Assembly (NCBI GenBank): GCA_949840885.1
Contig: CATKYJ010000016.1
Location: 1-64,000, forward strand
Reading direction: 5' to 3'
Source of the DNA: an uncultured Acetatifactor sp.
GTDB taxonomy: Bacteria > Bacillota > Clostridia > Lachnospirales > Lachnospiraceae
Length of the DNA stretch: 64,000 nt
Shown: piece after piece, positions 6,760 to 13,916 of the stretch
How positions within the stretch are numbered: position 1 is the stretch's first letter
Layout: every line of letters begins with the position of its first letter
Position numbers and translations under genes: made by a program
The notes under the pieces: model-generated
Database searches by the model: none
Told to the model about the DNA's origin: nothing
What the model saw: the letters and a program-made list of their open reading frames with translations, nothing else

Positions 6760-9093
6760 ATGGAACAGTCCGAAAAGATAGAGCGAATCAGAGAATTGGT
6801 GGGGATTCTAAATGAGGCCTCCAGAGCTTACTATGCCCAGGACAGAGAAATCATGAGCAACAGAGAGTACGATACCCTCTATGACGAGCTTCTTGCCCTG
6901 GAACAGGAGACAGGCATGGTGTTTGCCAACAGCCCTACCGTGAACGTAGGCTACGAGGCAGTGGATGAGCTGCCAAAGGAACAGCATGAAACCCCGATGC
7001 TTTCCCTGGACAAGACCAAGAGCAGGGAGGCGCTGCAGGAGTGGCTGGGAGGGCATCCGGGAGTCCTTAGCTGGAAGCTGGACGGCCTGACCATTGTGCT
7101 GACTTATCGGGGGGGAAAGCTGGAAAAGGCGGTCACCAGAGGGAACGGGGAGATCGGCGAGGTCATCACGAACAACGCCAGGACTTTTGTAAACCTGCCC
7201 CTTGCGATACCGTTCCAGGGGGAACTGGTGCTGCGGGGCGAGGCCGTCATCAGCTATTCTGATTTTGAGAAGATCAATGAGGAGATCCCGGACGCGGATG
7301 CAAAGTACAAAAACCCCAGAAATCTCTGCAGCGGTTCCGTGCGCCAGCTCAACAATGAAATCACGGCAAAGCGCAATGTCAGATTCTATGCGTTCACGCT
7401 GGTGGAGGCCAGGGAGGCGGCTTCTGCGGCGTCCGGTTCCGGGGAGATGACAAAGAGCGGGACTGTCCAGGAGGATTTGAGAGATTCCCTGGATTTCGGC
7501 AATTCCATGGAGAAGCGCTTTGCCTTTTTGGCAGAGCAGGGATTTGAAACAGTGGAACACTATCTGGTGACGGAGGAGAACATTCTGGATACGTTGGCGC
7601 TGTTTGAGCGGAAGATAGAAAGCTATGACATTCCCTCCGACGGTTTGGTGCTGACTTATGAGGACACGGCATACGGGCAGTCCCTGGGGCGCACGGCCAA
7701 GTTCCCGAGACACTCCATCGCCTTTAAATGGGCGGACGAGCTGCGGGAGACCAGGCTTCTGGAGATCGAGTGGAGCGCCAGCAGAACAGGGCTGATCAAT
7801 CCGGTGGCCATCTTTGAGCCGGTGGAGCTGGAGGGCACTACCGTGAGCCGGGCCTCCGTCCACAACATCAGCATCCTGCGGGGGCTGCAGTTGGGAATCG
7901 GAGACAGGATTACGGTATACAAGGCGAATATGATCATTCCCCAGATTGCGGAGAACCTGACGGCCAGGGAGGAGACGGAAAGGCGTCAGGCGCTTTCCGC
8001 GGAAGAGAGCGGGCAGGGAGAGGGTCTGCAGGCAGTAAGCCGGCAAGAAGAGAGCGGTTCTGCAAAAGAGGCAGATACCATACTGAAAGTCGGGGTGACG
8101 GGAGCGAACCCGGGAGAAAATCTGGCAGACGCAGATCAGGAGCAGTGTGAGCCTGCCGGAGAGACTCCGACCGGGGAAGAATCGGCGCAGACAGGGCACG
8201 CAGGCAACATGGAGGAGGCATTCGGCCAGGGACATCAGCTTGTGGAGATCCCCGCAGTCTGTCCGGTATGCGGCGGGAAGACGGAAATCCGTCAGGTAAA
8301 TGACGTACAGTCGCTGTACTGCACCAATGAGAAATGCGCAGCCAAGCAGATCAAGGCCTTCACCCTCTTTGTCAGCCGGGACGCCATGAATATAGACGGC
8401 CTGTCGGAGGCCACGCTGGAGAAATTCATTGATCTGGGCTTCATCCACGAATTCGCGGATCTGTTCCATCTGGACAGACACCGGGAACGCATCGTGGAGA
8501 TGGAGGGCTTTGGGGAGAAATCCTATCAGAATCTGACAGAGAGCATAGACCGGGCCAGGCATACCACTTTGCCCAGAGTGATATACGGCCTGGGCATAGC
8601 CAACATTGGCGCAGCCAATGCCAAGATGCTCTGCCGGTATTTTGACCATGACATAAAGCGGATGCAGGAGGCGGACGTGGAGACCTTAAGCGCCATAGAC
8701 GGCGTGGGAGAGGTCATCGCCACTGCTTTTGTGACCTATATGCAGGACGCGGACAATCTGCGAAAGATTGAGGATCTGACGAAAGAACTTCAGATCGAGA
8801 TCCCGAAAGTGGAGGAGGGAAGCCAGACATTGTCTGGGTTTAGCTTTGTCATCACCGGTTCTCTGGAGAAATTCGCCAGCCGCTCCGACTTAAAAGACCT
8901 CATCGAGCAAAAAGGCGGCAAGGTCACAGGGAGCGTCACCGGTAAGACCACCTGCCTGATCAACAATGACGTGGCTTCCAATTCATCCAAGAATAAGAAA
9001 GCTAAGGAACTGGGGATTCCGATCCTGTCCGAGGAGGATTTCCTGAAGCGCTACGAAATAGACGGGCCCGGGGAAGAGGGAGCAAAGGGCTGA
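6760..9093 (+). CDS. ligA: NAD-dependent DNA ligase LigA with enlarged linker
   Basis: 777 residues, about 100 longer than usual LigA. Order of domains: Ia and adenylation domain with the active-site lysine in SWKLDG and RGNGEIGE; OB fold ending near IIPQIAENL; zinc finger CPVCGG...YCTNEKC; helix-hairpin-helix region (GFGEKSYQNL, GLGIANIGAANA); C-terminal BRCT (SGFSFVITGSLEKFASR). It seals nicks in DNA using NAD. Oddity: between the OB fold and the zinc finger lies a Glu/Gly/Ala-rich, low-complexity insertion of roughly 85 residues (about 7960-8230), and a smaller insertion interrupts the adenylation domain near AASAASGSGEM. ATG at 6760 is chosen over GTG 6751 by spacing to GGAAGGGG. Confidence 0.93.
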   Translation: MEQSEKIERIRELVGILNEASRAYYAQDREIMSNREYDTLYDELLALEQETGMVFANSPTVNVGYEAVDELPKEQHETPMLSLDKTKSREALQEWLGGHPGVLSWKLDGLTIVLTYRGGKLEKAVTRGNGEIGEVITNNARTFVNLPLAIPFQGELVLRGEAVISYSDFEKINEEIPDADAKYKNPRNLCSGSVRQLNNEITAKRNVRFYAFTLVEAREAASAASGSGEMTKSGTVQEDLRDSLDFGNSMEKRFAFLAEQGFETVEHYLVTEENILDTLALFERKIESYDIPSDGLVLTYEDTAYGQSLGRTAKFPRHSIAFKWADELRETRLLEIEWSASRTGLINPVAIFEPVELEGTTVSRASVHNISILRGLQLGIGDRITVYKANMIIPQIAENLTAREETERRQALSAEESGQGEGLQAVSRQEESGSAKEADTILKVGVTGANPGENLADADQEQCEPAGETPTGEESAQTGHAGNMEEAFGQGHQLVEIPAVCPVCGGKTEIRQVNDVQSLYCTNEKCAAKQIKAFTLFVSRDAMNIDGLSEATLEKFIDLGFIHEFADLFHLDRHRERIVEMEGFGEKSYQNLTESIDRARHTTLPRVIYGLGIANIGAANAKMLCRYFDHDIKRMQEADVETLSAIDGVGEVIATAFVTYMQDADNLRKIEDLTKELQIEIPKVEEGSQTLSGFSFVITGSLEKFASRSDLKDLIEQKGGKVTGSVTGKTTCLINNDVASNSSKNKKAKELGIPILSEEDFLKRYEIDGPGEEGAKG

Positions 9094-9216
9094 AATCCCG
9101 GTTCTGTCAAAAATGTGCCACAGCGCTGGGCAGGCCATGTTCCAAAGGGCGGCGATTGGAAAAAGTCCCATGTTTGCTGACGGCAGACGAAGGTGAAATA
9201 TAAGGAGGAAAGAGAA

Positions 9217-10146
9217 ATGCCTATCAAGGTGCAAAGCGATTTACCGGCAAAGGAAATACTGATTAATGAGAATATATTTGTCATGGACGAGATGCGCGCC
9301 ATGCATCAGGACATCCGTCCCCTGGAGGTGCTGATCCTCAACAACATGCCCGTGAAACAGGACACGGAACTCCAGCTTCTGCGTGCTCTGTCCAACACAC
9401 CCCTGCAGGTAGATGTGACTTTCATCAATGTAAAGAGCCATGTATCTCTGAACACCCCGGCCAGCCATTTGAACAAGTTCTACTGCACCCTGGACGACAT
9501 CAGGGACAGAAAGTATGACGGCATGATCGTCACCGGGGCCCCGGTGGAGGATATCCCCTTTGAGGAGGTGGACTACTGGGAGGAGATCTGTGAGATCTTA
9601 GACTGGGCCGAAACCCATGTGACCTCTACGCTGCACATCTGCTGGGCGGCTCAGGCTGGATTGTACCATTATTACGGCATCAATAAAAAGCTTCTCCCCC
9701 AAAAACTCTTTGGGATCTACGAGCATAAGGTGGAAAACCGGAAAATCCCCTTGGTGCGTGGCTTTGACGACATCTTCCTGGCGCCCCAGAGCCGTCACAC
9801 GGAGACGCCGTCGGAACAGATCCGCGCCTGCAAAGATCTGACGGTGCTGGCGGAATCCCCGGTGGCCGGCGTATATCTGGCCATGGCCGAGGAGGGGAAG
9901 AAGATATTCGTCACCGGACATCCGGAGTATGACAGGTATTCCCTGAACAATGAATACTACCGTGACCTGAACAAAGGGCTTCCCATCCAGGTGCCCTACA
10001 ACTATTATCCCGGGGACGACCCTAAGGAGAAGCCCCTGCTCCAGTGGCGCTCCCACAGCAACAACCTCTACAGCAACTGGCTCAACTACTACGTGTACCA
10101 GGTGACGCCGTATGAATTGGGGATGGGCGGGAAAAGAAATGGGTAA
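9217..10146 (+). CDS. metA: homoserine O-acetyltransferase MetA
   Basis: 309 residues, normal length for the MetA family, which activates homoserine at the first committed step of methionine synthesis. Catalytic residues fall at the expected places: nucleophile C142 (in STLHICWAAQ), H235 and E237 (TGHPEYDRYS). Position 111 is Glu (MIVTGAPVED); in studied family members Glu at 111 favours acetyl-CoA and Gly favours succinyl-CoA, so this enzyme is predicted to be an acetyltransferase in spite of the usual family label succinyltransferase. The start is fixed by AAGGAGG seven bases upstream. No SAM or T-box riboswitch is seen in the 123-bp leader. Likely ends at the hairpin at 10251. Confidence 0.95.
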   Translation: MPIKVQSDLPAKEILINENIFVMDEMRAMHQDIRPLEVLILNNMPVKQDTELQLLRALSNTPLQVDVTFINVKSHVSLNTPASHLNKFYCTLDDIRDRKYDGMIVTGAPVEDIPFEEVDYWEEICEILDWAETHVTSTLHICWAAQAGLYHYYGINKKLLPQKLFGIYEHKVENRKIPLVRGFDDIFLAPQSRHTETPSEQIRACKDLTVLAESPVAGVYLAMAEEGKKIFVTGHPEYDRYSLNNEYYRDLNKGLPIQVPYNYYPGDDPKEKPLLQWRSHSNNLYSNWLNYYVYQVTPYELGMGGKRNG

Positions 10147-10177
10147 AAATGGAGTATGAAAGAAAGGTGTGGACTTG

Positions 10178-10207
10178 TTGTCAGTGTTCGACATAGAATA
10201 CTATATT
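10178..10207 (+). promoter_or_regulatory. candidate promoter for the tyrosine recombinase
   Basis: TTGTCA (10178-10183), 18-bp spacer, TATATT (10202-10207), about 145 bp before the recombinase start. Confidence 0.5.
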
Positions 10208-10250
10208 GTGTCGGGGCATCTGGAAGACGAAGAGGCTATAAGGACAATGG

Positions 10251-10284
10251 AACCCTTGGGGAATAGAATCCCTGGGGGTTTTTG
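10251..10284 (+). terminator. terminator-like hairpin in the recombinase leader
   Basis: AACCC (10251-10255) pairs with GGGTT and the inner GGGGA with TCCC, followed by TTTTT. It lies 105 bp after metA, so it may end the metA transcript; it also lies between the candidate recombinase promoter and the recombinase gene, so it may act as an attenuator for the latter. Confidence 0.55.
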
Positions 10285-10351
10285 TATAGCTATTGAAAGG
10301 TACATTACGCATAATTATCAGAGGGCAAGAGAACAAATGCGGAGGAGAAAG

Positions 10352-11200
10352 ATGGAAATTACATTGAAGTGGGAGATGATAAGTACATTCAAAGAAGAAT
10401 TGAAAGCGGAAGAAAAAAGCAAAGCGACTATTGAAAAGTATGTGAGGGACGCAGGCAGCTTTATCAGATTTATAGGAGAAGGGCAGATGCTGACAAAGGA
10501 TACGGTCATATCCTACAAGCAGCACCTGAAAGAAAAGTATGCCATCGCCAGCGCTTACTCCATGCTGGTGGCGGTGAACAGATTCCTTTGTTTTTTGGGA
10601 TGCAAAGACTGTACGGTGAAAGTATTTAAAATGCAGAAAGCAGTTTTTCGTCCGAAAGAACGGGAAATGTCGAAAGAGGAATACCTGCGTCTGGTAAAGA
10701 CGGCAAGAGACAAGGGAAAATTCAGACTATGCCTGATTATGCAGACGATTTGCGCAACGGGAATCAGAATCAGTGAGCTGCCTTTTGTTACGGTAGAAGG
10801 GCTTTCCTCCAGAAGAACCGTGGTCTCGCTGAAAGGAAAGAGCCGGGTTGTGATCCTTCCGGCCCAGCTTTGCAGGGAACTGCGGCAGTATGCCAGACAG
10901 AACCAGATCAGTTCCGGGAGCATCTTCGTGACAAAAAACGGAAGACCTATCGACCGGAGCAATATTCTGCATGACATGAAAACGTTGTGCGAGGAAGCGG
11001 ACGTGGACCGGAGAAAAGTTTTCCCCCATAATCTCAGACATTTATTTGCGCTTACCTATTATAAGCTGGAAAAAGATGTGTGCCGCCTGGCGGACATCCT
11101 GGGACATTCAAATATCAACACGACTCGGATCTATACACTGGTCAGCTGCGAAGAACAGGAACAGCAAATAGACGGGCTGGGACTGGTAATACAGGTGTGA
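10352..11200 (+). CDS. tyrosine recombinase, probable invertase of the adjacent DNA switch
   Basis: 282 residues. N-terminal SAM-like core-binding domain (about 1-95; EKSKATIEKYVRDAGSFIRFI) and C-terminal catalytic domain with the tyrosine recombinase residues: first Arg in ATGIRISELP, a Lys in the LKGKSRVV hairpin, HNLRHLFA (His-x-x-Arg), LGHSNINTTRIYT (second His and the Tyr nucleophile). The set is complete, so the enzyme should be active. It is not followed by excisionase or phage genes; instead its stop codon is 18 bp from the left copy of a perfect 21-bp inverted repeat. Recombinases of this kind (RecV in C. difficile, FimB/FimE in E. coli, Mpi-type in Bacteroides use other families) flip adjacent promoters. 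ATG 10352 has GGAGGAGAAAG in front; a longer reading from 10169 would run across the leader hairpin. Confidence 0.87.
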   Translation: MEITLKWEMISTFKEELKAEEKSKATIEKYVRDAGSFIRFIGEGQMLTKDTVISYKQHLKEKYAIASAYSMLVAVNRFLCFLGCKDCTVKVFKMQKAVFRPKEREMSKEEYLRLVKTARDKGKFRLCLIMQTICATGIRISELPFVTVEGLSSRRTVVSLKGKSRVVILPAQLCRELRQYARQNQISSGSIFVTKNGRPIDRSNILHDMKTLCEEADVDRRKVFPHNLRHLFALTYYKLEKDVCRLADILGHSNINTTRIYTLVSCEEQEQQIDGLGLVIQV

Positions 11201-11218
11201 GAAATTGGATAGACAACA

Positions 11219-11239
11219 CATAATATGCATTATGAGGTA
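11219..11239 (+). repeat. left inverted repeat of the putative invertible segment
   Basis: 21 bp, starting CATAATATGC and ending TTATGAGGTA; exact reverse complement of 11456-11476. Within it CATAAT and ATTATG form short arms around a 4-bp asymmetric core (ATGC), the pattern expected of a tyrosine recombinase crossover site. Confidence 0.85.
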
Positions 11240-11376
11240 ATAGTGAAGCGCAGCCTGACCATTTGAGAACGCTTTTTGGGGCTGTGGCCCTGTTATGACT
11301 ACGGCAGCATAGTATATAACTCCATATTTTTTCCACTGCCAAAGTTTTCTTTTGAGGATATTTTGATTTTTTTGTA

Positions 11377-11405
11377 TTGAATTTTACTTATAGATGTGGT
11401 AAAAT
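11377..11405 (+). promoter_or_regulatory. rightward promoter inside the invertible segment
   Basis: TTGAAT (11377-11382), 17-bp spacer, TAAAAT (11400-11405), preceded by a T/A-rich stretch that could serve as UP element. It points at the AP2-SARP regulator, about 170 bp downstream, and would be turned round by inversion. Confidence 0.7.
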
Positions 11406-11455
11406 GATAATTTAGATGAGCAATGATACATAAAGGTGCAAAGAATTTATAATGC

Positions 11456-11476
11456 TACCTCATAATGCATATTATG
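11456..11476 (+). repeat. right inverted repeat of the putative invertible segment
   Basis: 21 bp, exact reverse complement of 11219-11239. With the next three bases it forms an almost perfect palindrome (9-bp arms CCTCATAAT and ATTATGAGG around GCAT, 11458-11479) followed by TTTTT, so in RNA it could also fold as a weak terminator-like hairpin in the leader of the regulator. Confidence 0.85.
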
Positions 11477-11571
11477 AGGTTTTTGGCGAGAGCAGGTATA
11501 GACGATTGCATTTAGGAGTCTGAAGACAGAAAGCATGTAAAGAAAACGGAGTTCCCAAAAGAATAGATTGG

Positions 11572-13266
11572 ATGTGTGATGCGATAATGGGTGGTGGAAC
11601 AAGTGATATGTGCGGAAGACGATTTGGCAGTCTCACGGTGATTTCCTATGACGGAAGACGAGGGGGCAAGCATTACTGGAAATGCTTGTGCAGCTGTGGG
11701 AAAGAGACATCGGTATCGCATTCCAATCTGATTAACAGCCATACTCAGAGTTGCGGCTGCATGGCAAGTCCTCTGAATACGATGCATTTTGTGGATGGAA
11801 CCTGCATCGAGAGGATTCGCAGCAGAAAGACTTATGCGAGCAATAAAAGCGGCGTCAGAGGCGTCTATTGGAATGAGAGGACGAGAAGCTGGGTTGCCCA
11901 GATTACTTTCCAGGGAAAGACAAAATATCTGGGAAGCTATGCAGAGTTTGCGGACGCGGCGAAAGCGAGAGCCAGTGGAGAGAAATTGTTTGACGATTTT
12001 TTGGAAAAACATGGGAGTGGCATTGAAAAGAAGAGGGATAGAAAAATGGTTATTTGCTTTAAGCTGCTTGGATCATTCGCTTATACCACGGCGCCAGAGA
12101 AAAACACGAATTCCATTGATGAGACAGGGACTAGCGGACATCAGGAAAGAGAATACGGCACAGGGCCGGGAAAGGCAGGGAAAAAAACGCTGTCCTTTTT
12201 ACAGTATTTGATCGTAAATCATTCGCGCAATATTACTGCGGAAGAGCTAATCGATGTTTTCTGGACAGAAAAGGACAGCAATGATCCGGCGAATGCGTTG
12301 CGCAACATGCTTTTTAAAATACGCAGTCTTCTGAAAAATATGTTCCCGGAACAGGATGACCTGTTTCGGACGTTTCCGGGCTGTTATGCCTGGAATCCCC
12401 AGACAGAAATCGAACTTGACACGGAATGCTTTGAGAAAGTCTGCCTGGGAGCGAGGCAGGAATCCGGAGAAAAAAGCCTTACAATGCTGCGGCAGGCCGT
12501 CGCGCTGTATCATGGGGATTTCCTTTCAGGCAATGACAGCGAATGGGCCAGGGACCAGAGACAATATTACAGGACATTGTACCTGGACGCATGTAAGACG
12601 CTGCTTCCCCTTTTGGAGGAACGGGAAGAGTGGATGGAGATTGTCAGTGTCTGCAGCCAGGCATATCAGATTGACTTCTGCGTAGAAGAATTTACCACAT
12701 ATCAAATGCAGGCATTTATATCTATGGGGCAGCCGGAACAGGCAGTGGATCGGTATGATGCATTTCACAGACAGATGTTGAAAGAACTGGGAATGCCGCC
12801 CACAGAGAGGATTGAACAGCTCTACACCCTGGCGCTTGGACTGCGCAAGGAGGACAGGGGAGACGACAAAGAGATATTTAAGCTGGTGAGCAGGGGGAAT
12901 CCCGAGAATAAAGCTTTCTTTTGCAGCTTTGGTACTTTCCAGAGTATCGTTGCCCTGGAAAAAAGACATCTCGCACGCTCAGGGCAATGTTCTACTCTGG
13001 TAATAGTCAGCCTGGGAAAGGACGGGACGCCCACTACGGACATCAGGCGTCTGGAACGCATTATCATGGGAGGGCTTCGGACAGGAGATCCCGTGGCGAG
13101 GCTGGAGGCGGGGTCTTACATAGTGATGCTGACGGGAGCCGATGCAGAGAATGCGCAGATCGTTACCAGCCGTCTGGACAGCGCGTTCCACAAAACCTAC
13201 CGCCATTCCAATGCACAGCTTTCGTTCAAGATGTCGCAGCTGTGCCCGGAAGAAAATGGCAATTAG
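11572..13266 (+). CDS. AP2-like + SARP/BTAD + GGDEF-like fusion transcriptional regulator
   Basis: 564 residues, three parts. Residues ~13-150: a Cys-containing segment (CLCSCGKETSV..SCGC) and an AP2-like DNA-binding domain (KSGVRGVYWNERTRSWVAQI..GKTKYLGSY) of the sort found in phage and homing-endonuclease proteins. Residues ~160-430: winged helix (LSFLQYLIVNHSRNITAEELI..FW) plus bacterial transcriptional activation (BTAD) helical repeats (YHGDFLSGNDSEWARDQRQYY), as in SARP regulators. Residues ~450-560: a degenerate GGDEF-like fold without the GG(D/E)EF motif. Start uncertain: ATG 11587 or 11608 fit the AP2 family start better; an internal ATG at 12046 with AGAGGG upstream could give a SARP-only protein. 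Position directly after the invertible promoter and before the SRR gene suggests it activates the adhesin locus (inference). Confidence 0.75.
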   Translation: MCDAIMGGGTSDMCGRRFGSLTVISYDGRRGGKHYWKCLCSCGKETSVSHSNLINSHTQSCGCMASPLNTMHFVDGTCIERIRSRKTYASNKSGVRGVYWNERTRSWVAQITFQGKTKYLGSYAEFADAAKARASGEKLFDDFLEKHGSGIEKKRDRKMVICFKLLGSFAYTTAPEKNTNSIDETGTSGHQEREYGTGPGKAGKKTLSFLQYLIVNHSRNITAEELIDVFWTEKDSNDPANALRNMLFKIRSLLKNMFPEQDDLFRTFPGCYAWNPQTEIELDTECFEKVCLGARQESGEKSLTMLRQAVALYHGDFLSGNDSEWARDQRQYYRTLYLDACKTLLPLLEEREEWMEIVSVCSQAYQIDFCVEEFTTYQMQAFISMGQPEQAVDRYDAFHRQMLKELGMPPTERIEQLYTLALGLRKEDRGDDKEIFKLVSRGNPENKAFFCSFGTFQSIVALEKRHLARSGQCSTLVIVSLGKDGTPTTDIRRLERIIMGGLRTGDPVARLEAGSYIVMLTGADAENAQIVTSRLDSAFHKTYRHSNAQLSFKMSQLCPEENGN

Positions 13267-13351
13267 TGATCAAAAAATAGAAAAAAATAACAGATTGCTA
13301 ATAATGAATTGTTATAGTAACACTGCAAGCGAGAGAAAAGGTGGTGTTGAC

Positions 13352-13729
13352 ATGATGCTACGAGGGAAAATGATCCCCTGTCAGAGCCGGGAGGCAGTGG
13401 TCTCTGTGAAAGCTTATCACAATGGCGTAATGGATGGATATCTTCAGCATCCCAGGCTGGACCGAGAGGAAAAAGTCTGCAGCCTGTCACAGATGGTTCT
13501 GCTTCTGAATGATCTGCTTGACCTGGAGGACAGCCCCGACAACCCATTGCCTTTTATCTCATCGCCGTATGGCGGCGAAGATGTCAACAATGTCTTCCGG
13601 ATACAGATTCTCTTTCGGGAACATCATACATGGCAGGGCAAACTGGTCTGGCAGAATGAAAACAAGGAAATTGTATTTCACAGCTGCATTGAACTGCTCC
13701 AGCTGTTTGATGAGATCCTGGCGGAGTAA
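13352..13729 (+). CDS. small conserved-looking protein of unknown function
   Basis: 125 residues, soluble, no signal peptide or membrane segment. I do not recognise a named family. The C-terminal half has the pattern RIQILFREHHTWQGKLVW...FHSCIELLQLFDEIL, i.e. a Trp-x-Gly strand followed by a Ser-x-x-Glu-Leu helix. From memory, short proteins with such a pattern occur beside surface-protein genes in Lachnospiraceae, but this needs a search. Start ATG 13352 (or 13355) follows AAGGTGG. It sits 85 bp after the SARP regulator and 187 bp before the SRR gene with no clear terminator between them, so it is probably co-transcribed with the regulator and may take part in its regulation. Confidence 0.6.
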   Translation: MMLRGKMIPCQSREAVVSVKAYHNGVMDGYLQHPRLDREEKVCSLSQMVLLLNDLLDLEDSPDNPLPFISSPYGGEDVNNVFRIQILFREHHTWQGKLVWQNENKEIVFHSCIELLQLFDEILAE

Positions 13730-13916
13730 GGAAGCGCCTTTTGGACGGTTTCAAAAGGACAGTGCCGCAAAGGGGAAGGTGGAGAGGGGACATATGACAG
13801 GTGGAGGTTAAGGGGACTGAGGATGCGGGAGGATTTGAGAAAGCTTCCTGCAAGGAGTGAAGAAGACGAATTACAGGTGAAGGAAGAGCAGAAAGAATTA
13901 TAGCAGGAGGAAGTAT

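Larger units (their letters stand above)
11219..11476. other. putative invertible promoter segment (phase-variation switch)
   Basis: A 216-bp spacer enclosed by perfect 21-bp inverted repeats, right after a complete tyrosine recombinase gene and before a transcriptional regulator gene. The spacer has no coding capacity but contains a good rightward promoter (separate entry) and a weaker leftward candidate (TTGGCA at 11337-11342, 18-bp spacer, TATATA at 11313-11318, - strand). In the present orientation transcription points to the regulator and, beyond it, the SRR locus. Inversion is inferred, not observed. The alternative is that the two palindromic repeats are operator sites. Confidence 0.72.

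Noticed and set aside
6808..8649. 613-codon frame on the - strand inside ligA
   Set aside because: Opposite a full set of LigA motifs; composition (His/Leu/Gln/Arg-rich) is typical of a shadow frame.
9094..9216. Possible methionine riboswitch before metA
   Set aside because: No SAM-I, SAM-II or T-box core elements are visible in the 123-bp leader.
11245..11277. Weak hairpin AAGCG/CGCTT with T-run inside the invertible segment
   Set aside because: Only 5 bp of stem; could help end the recombinase transcript but is too weak to list as a terminator.
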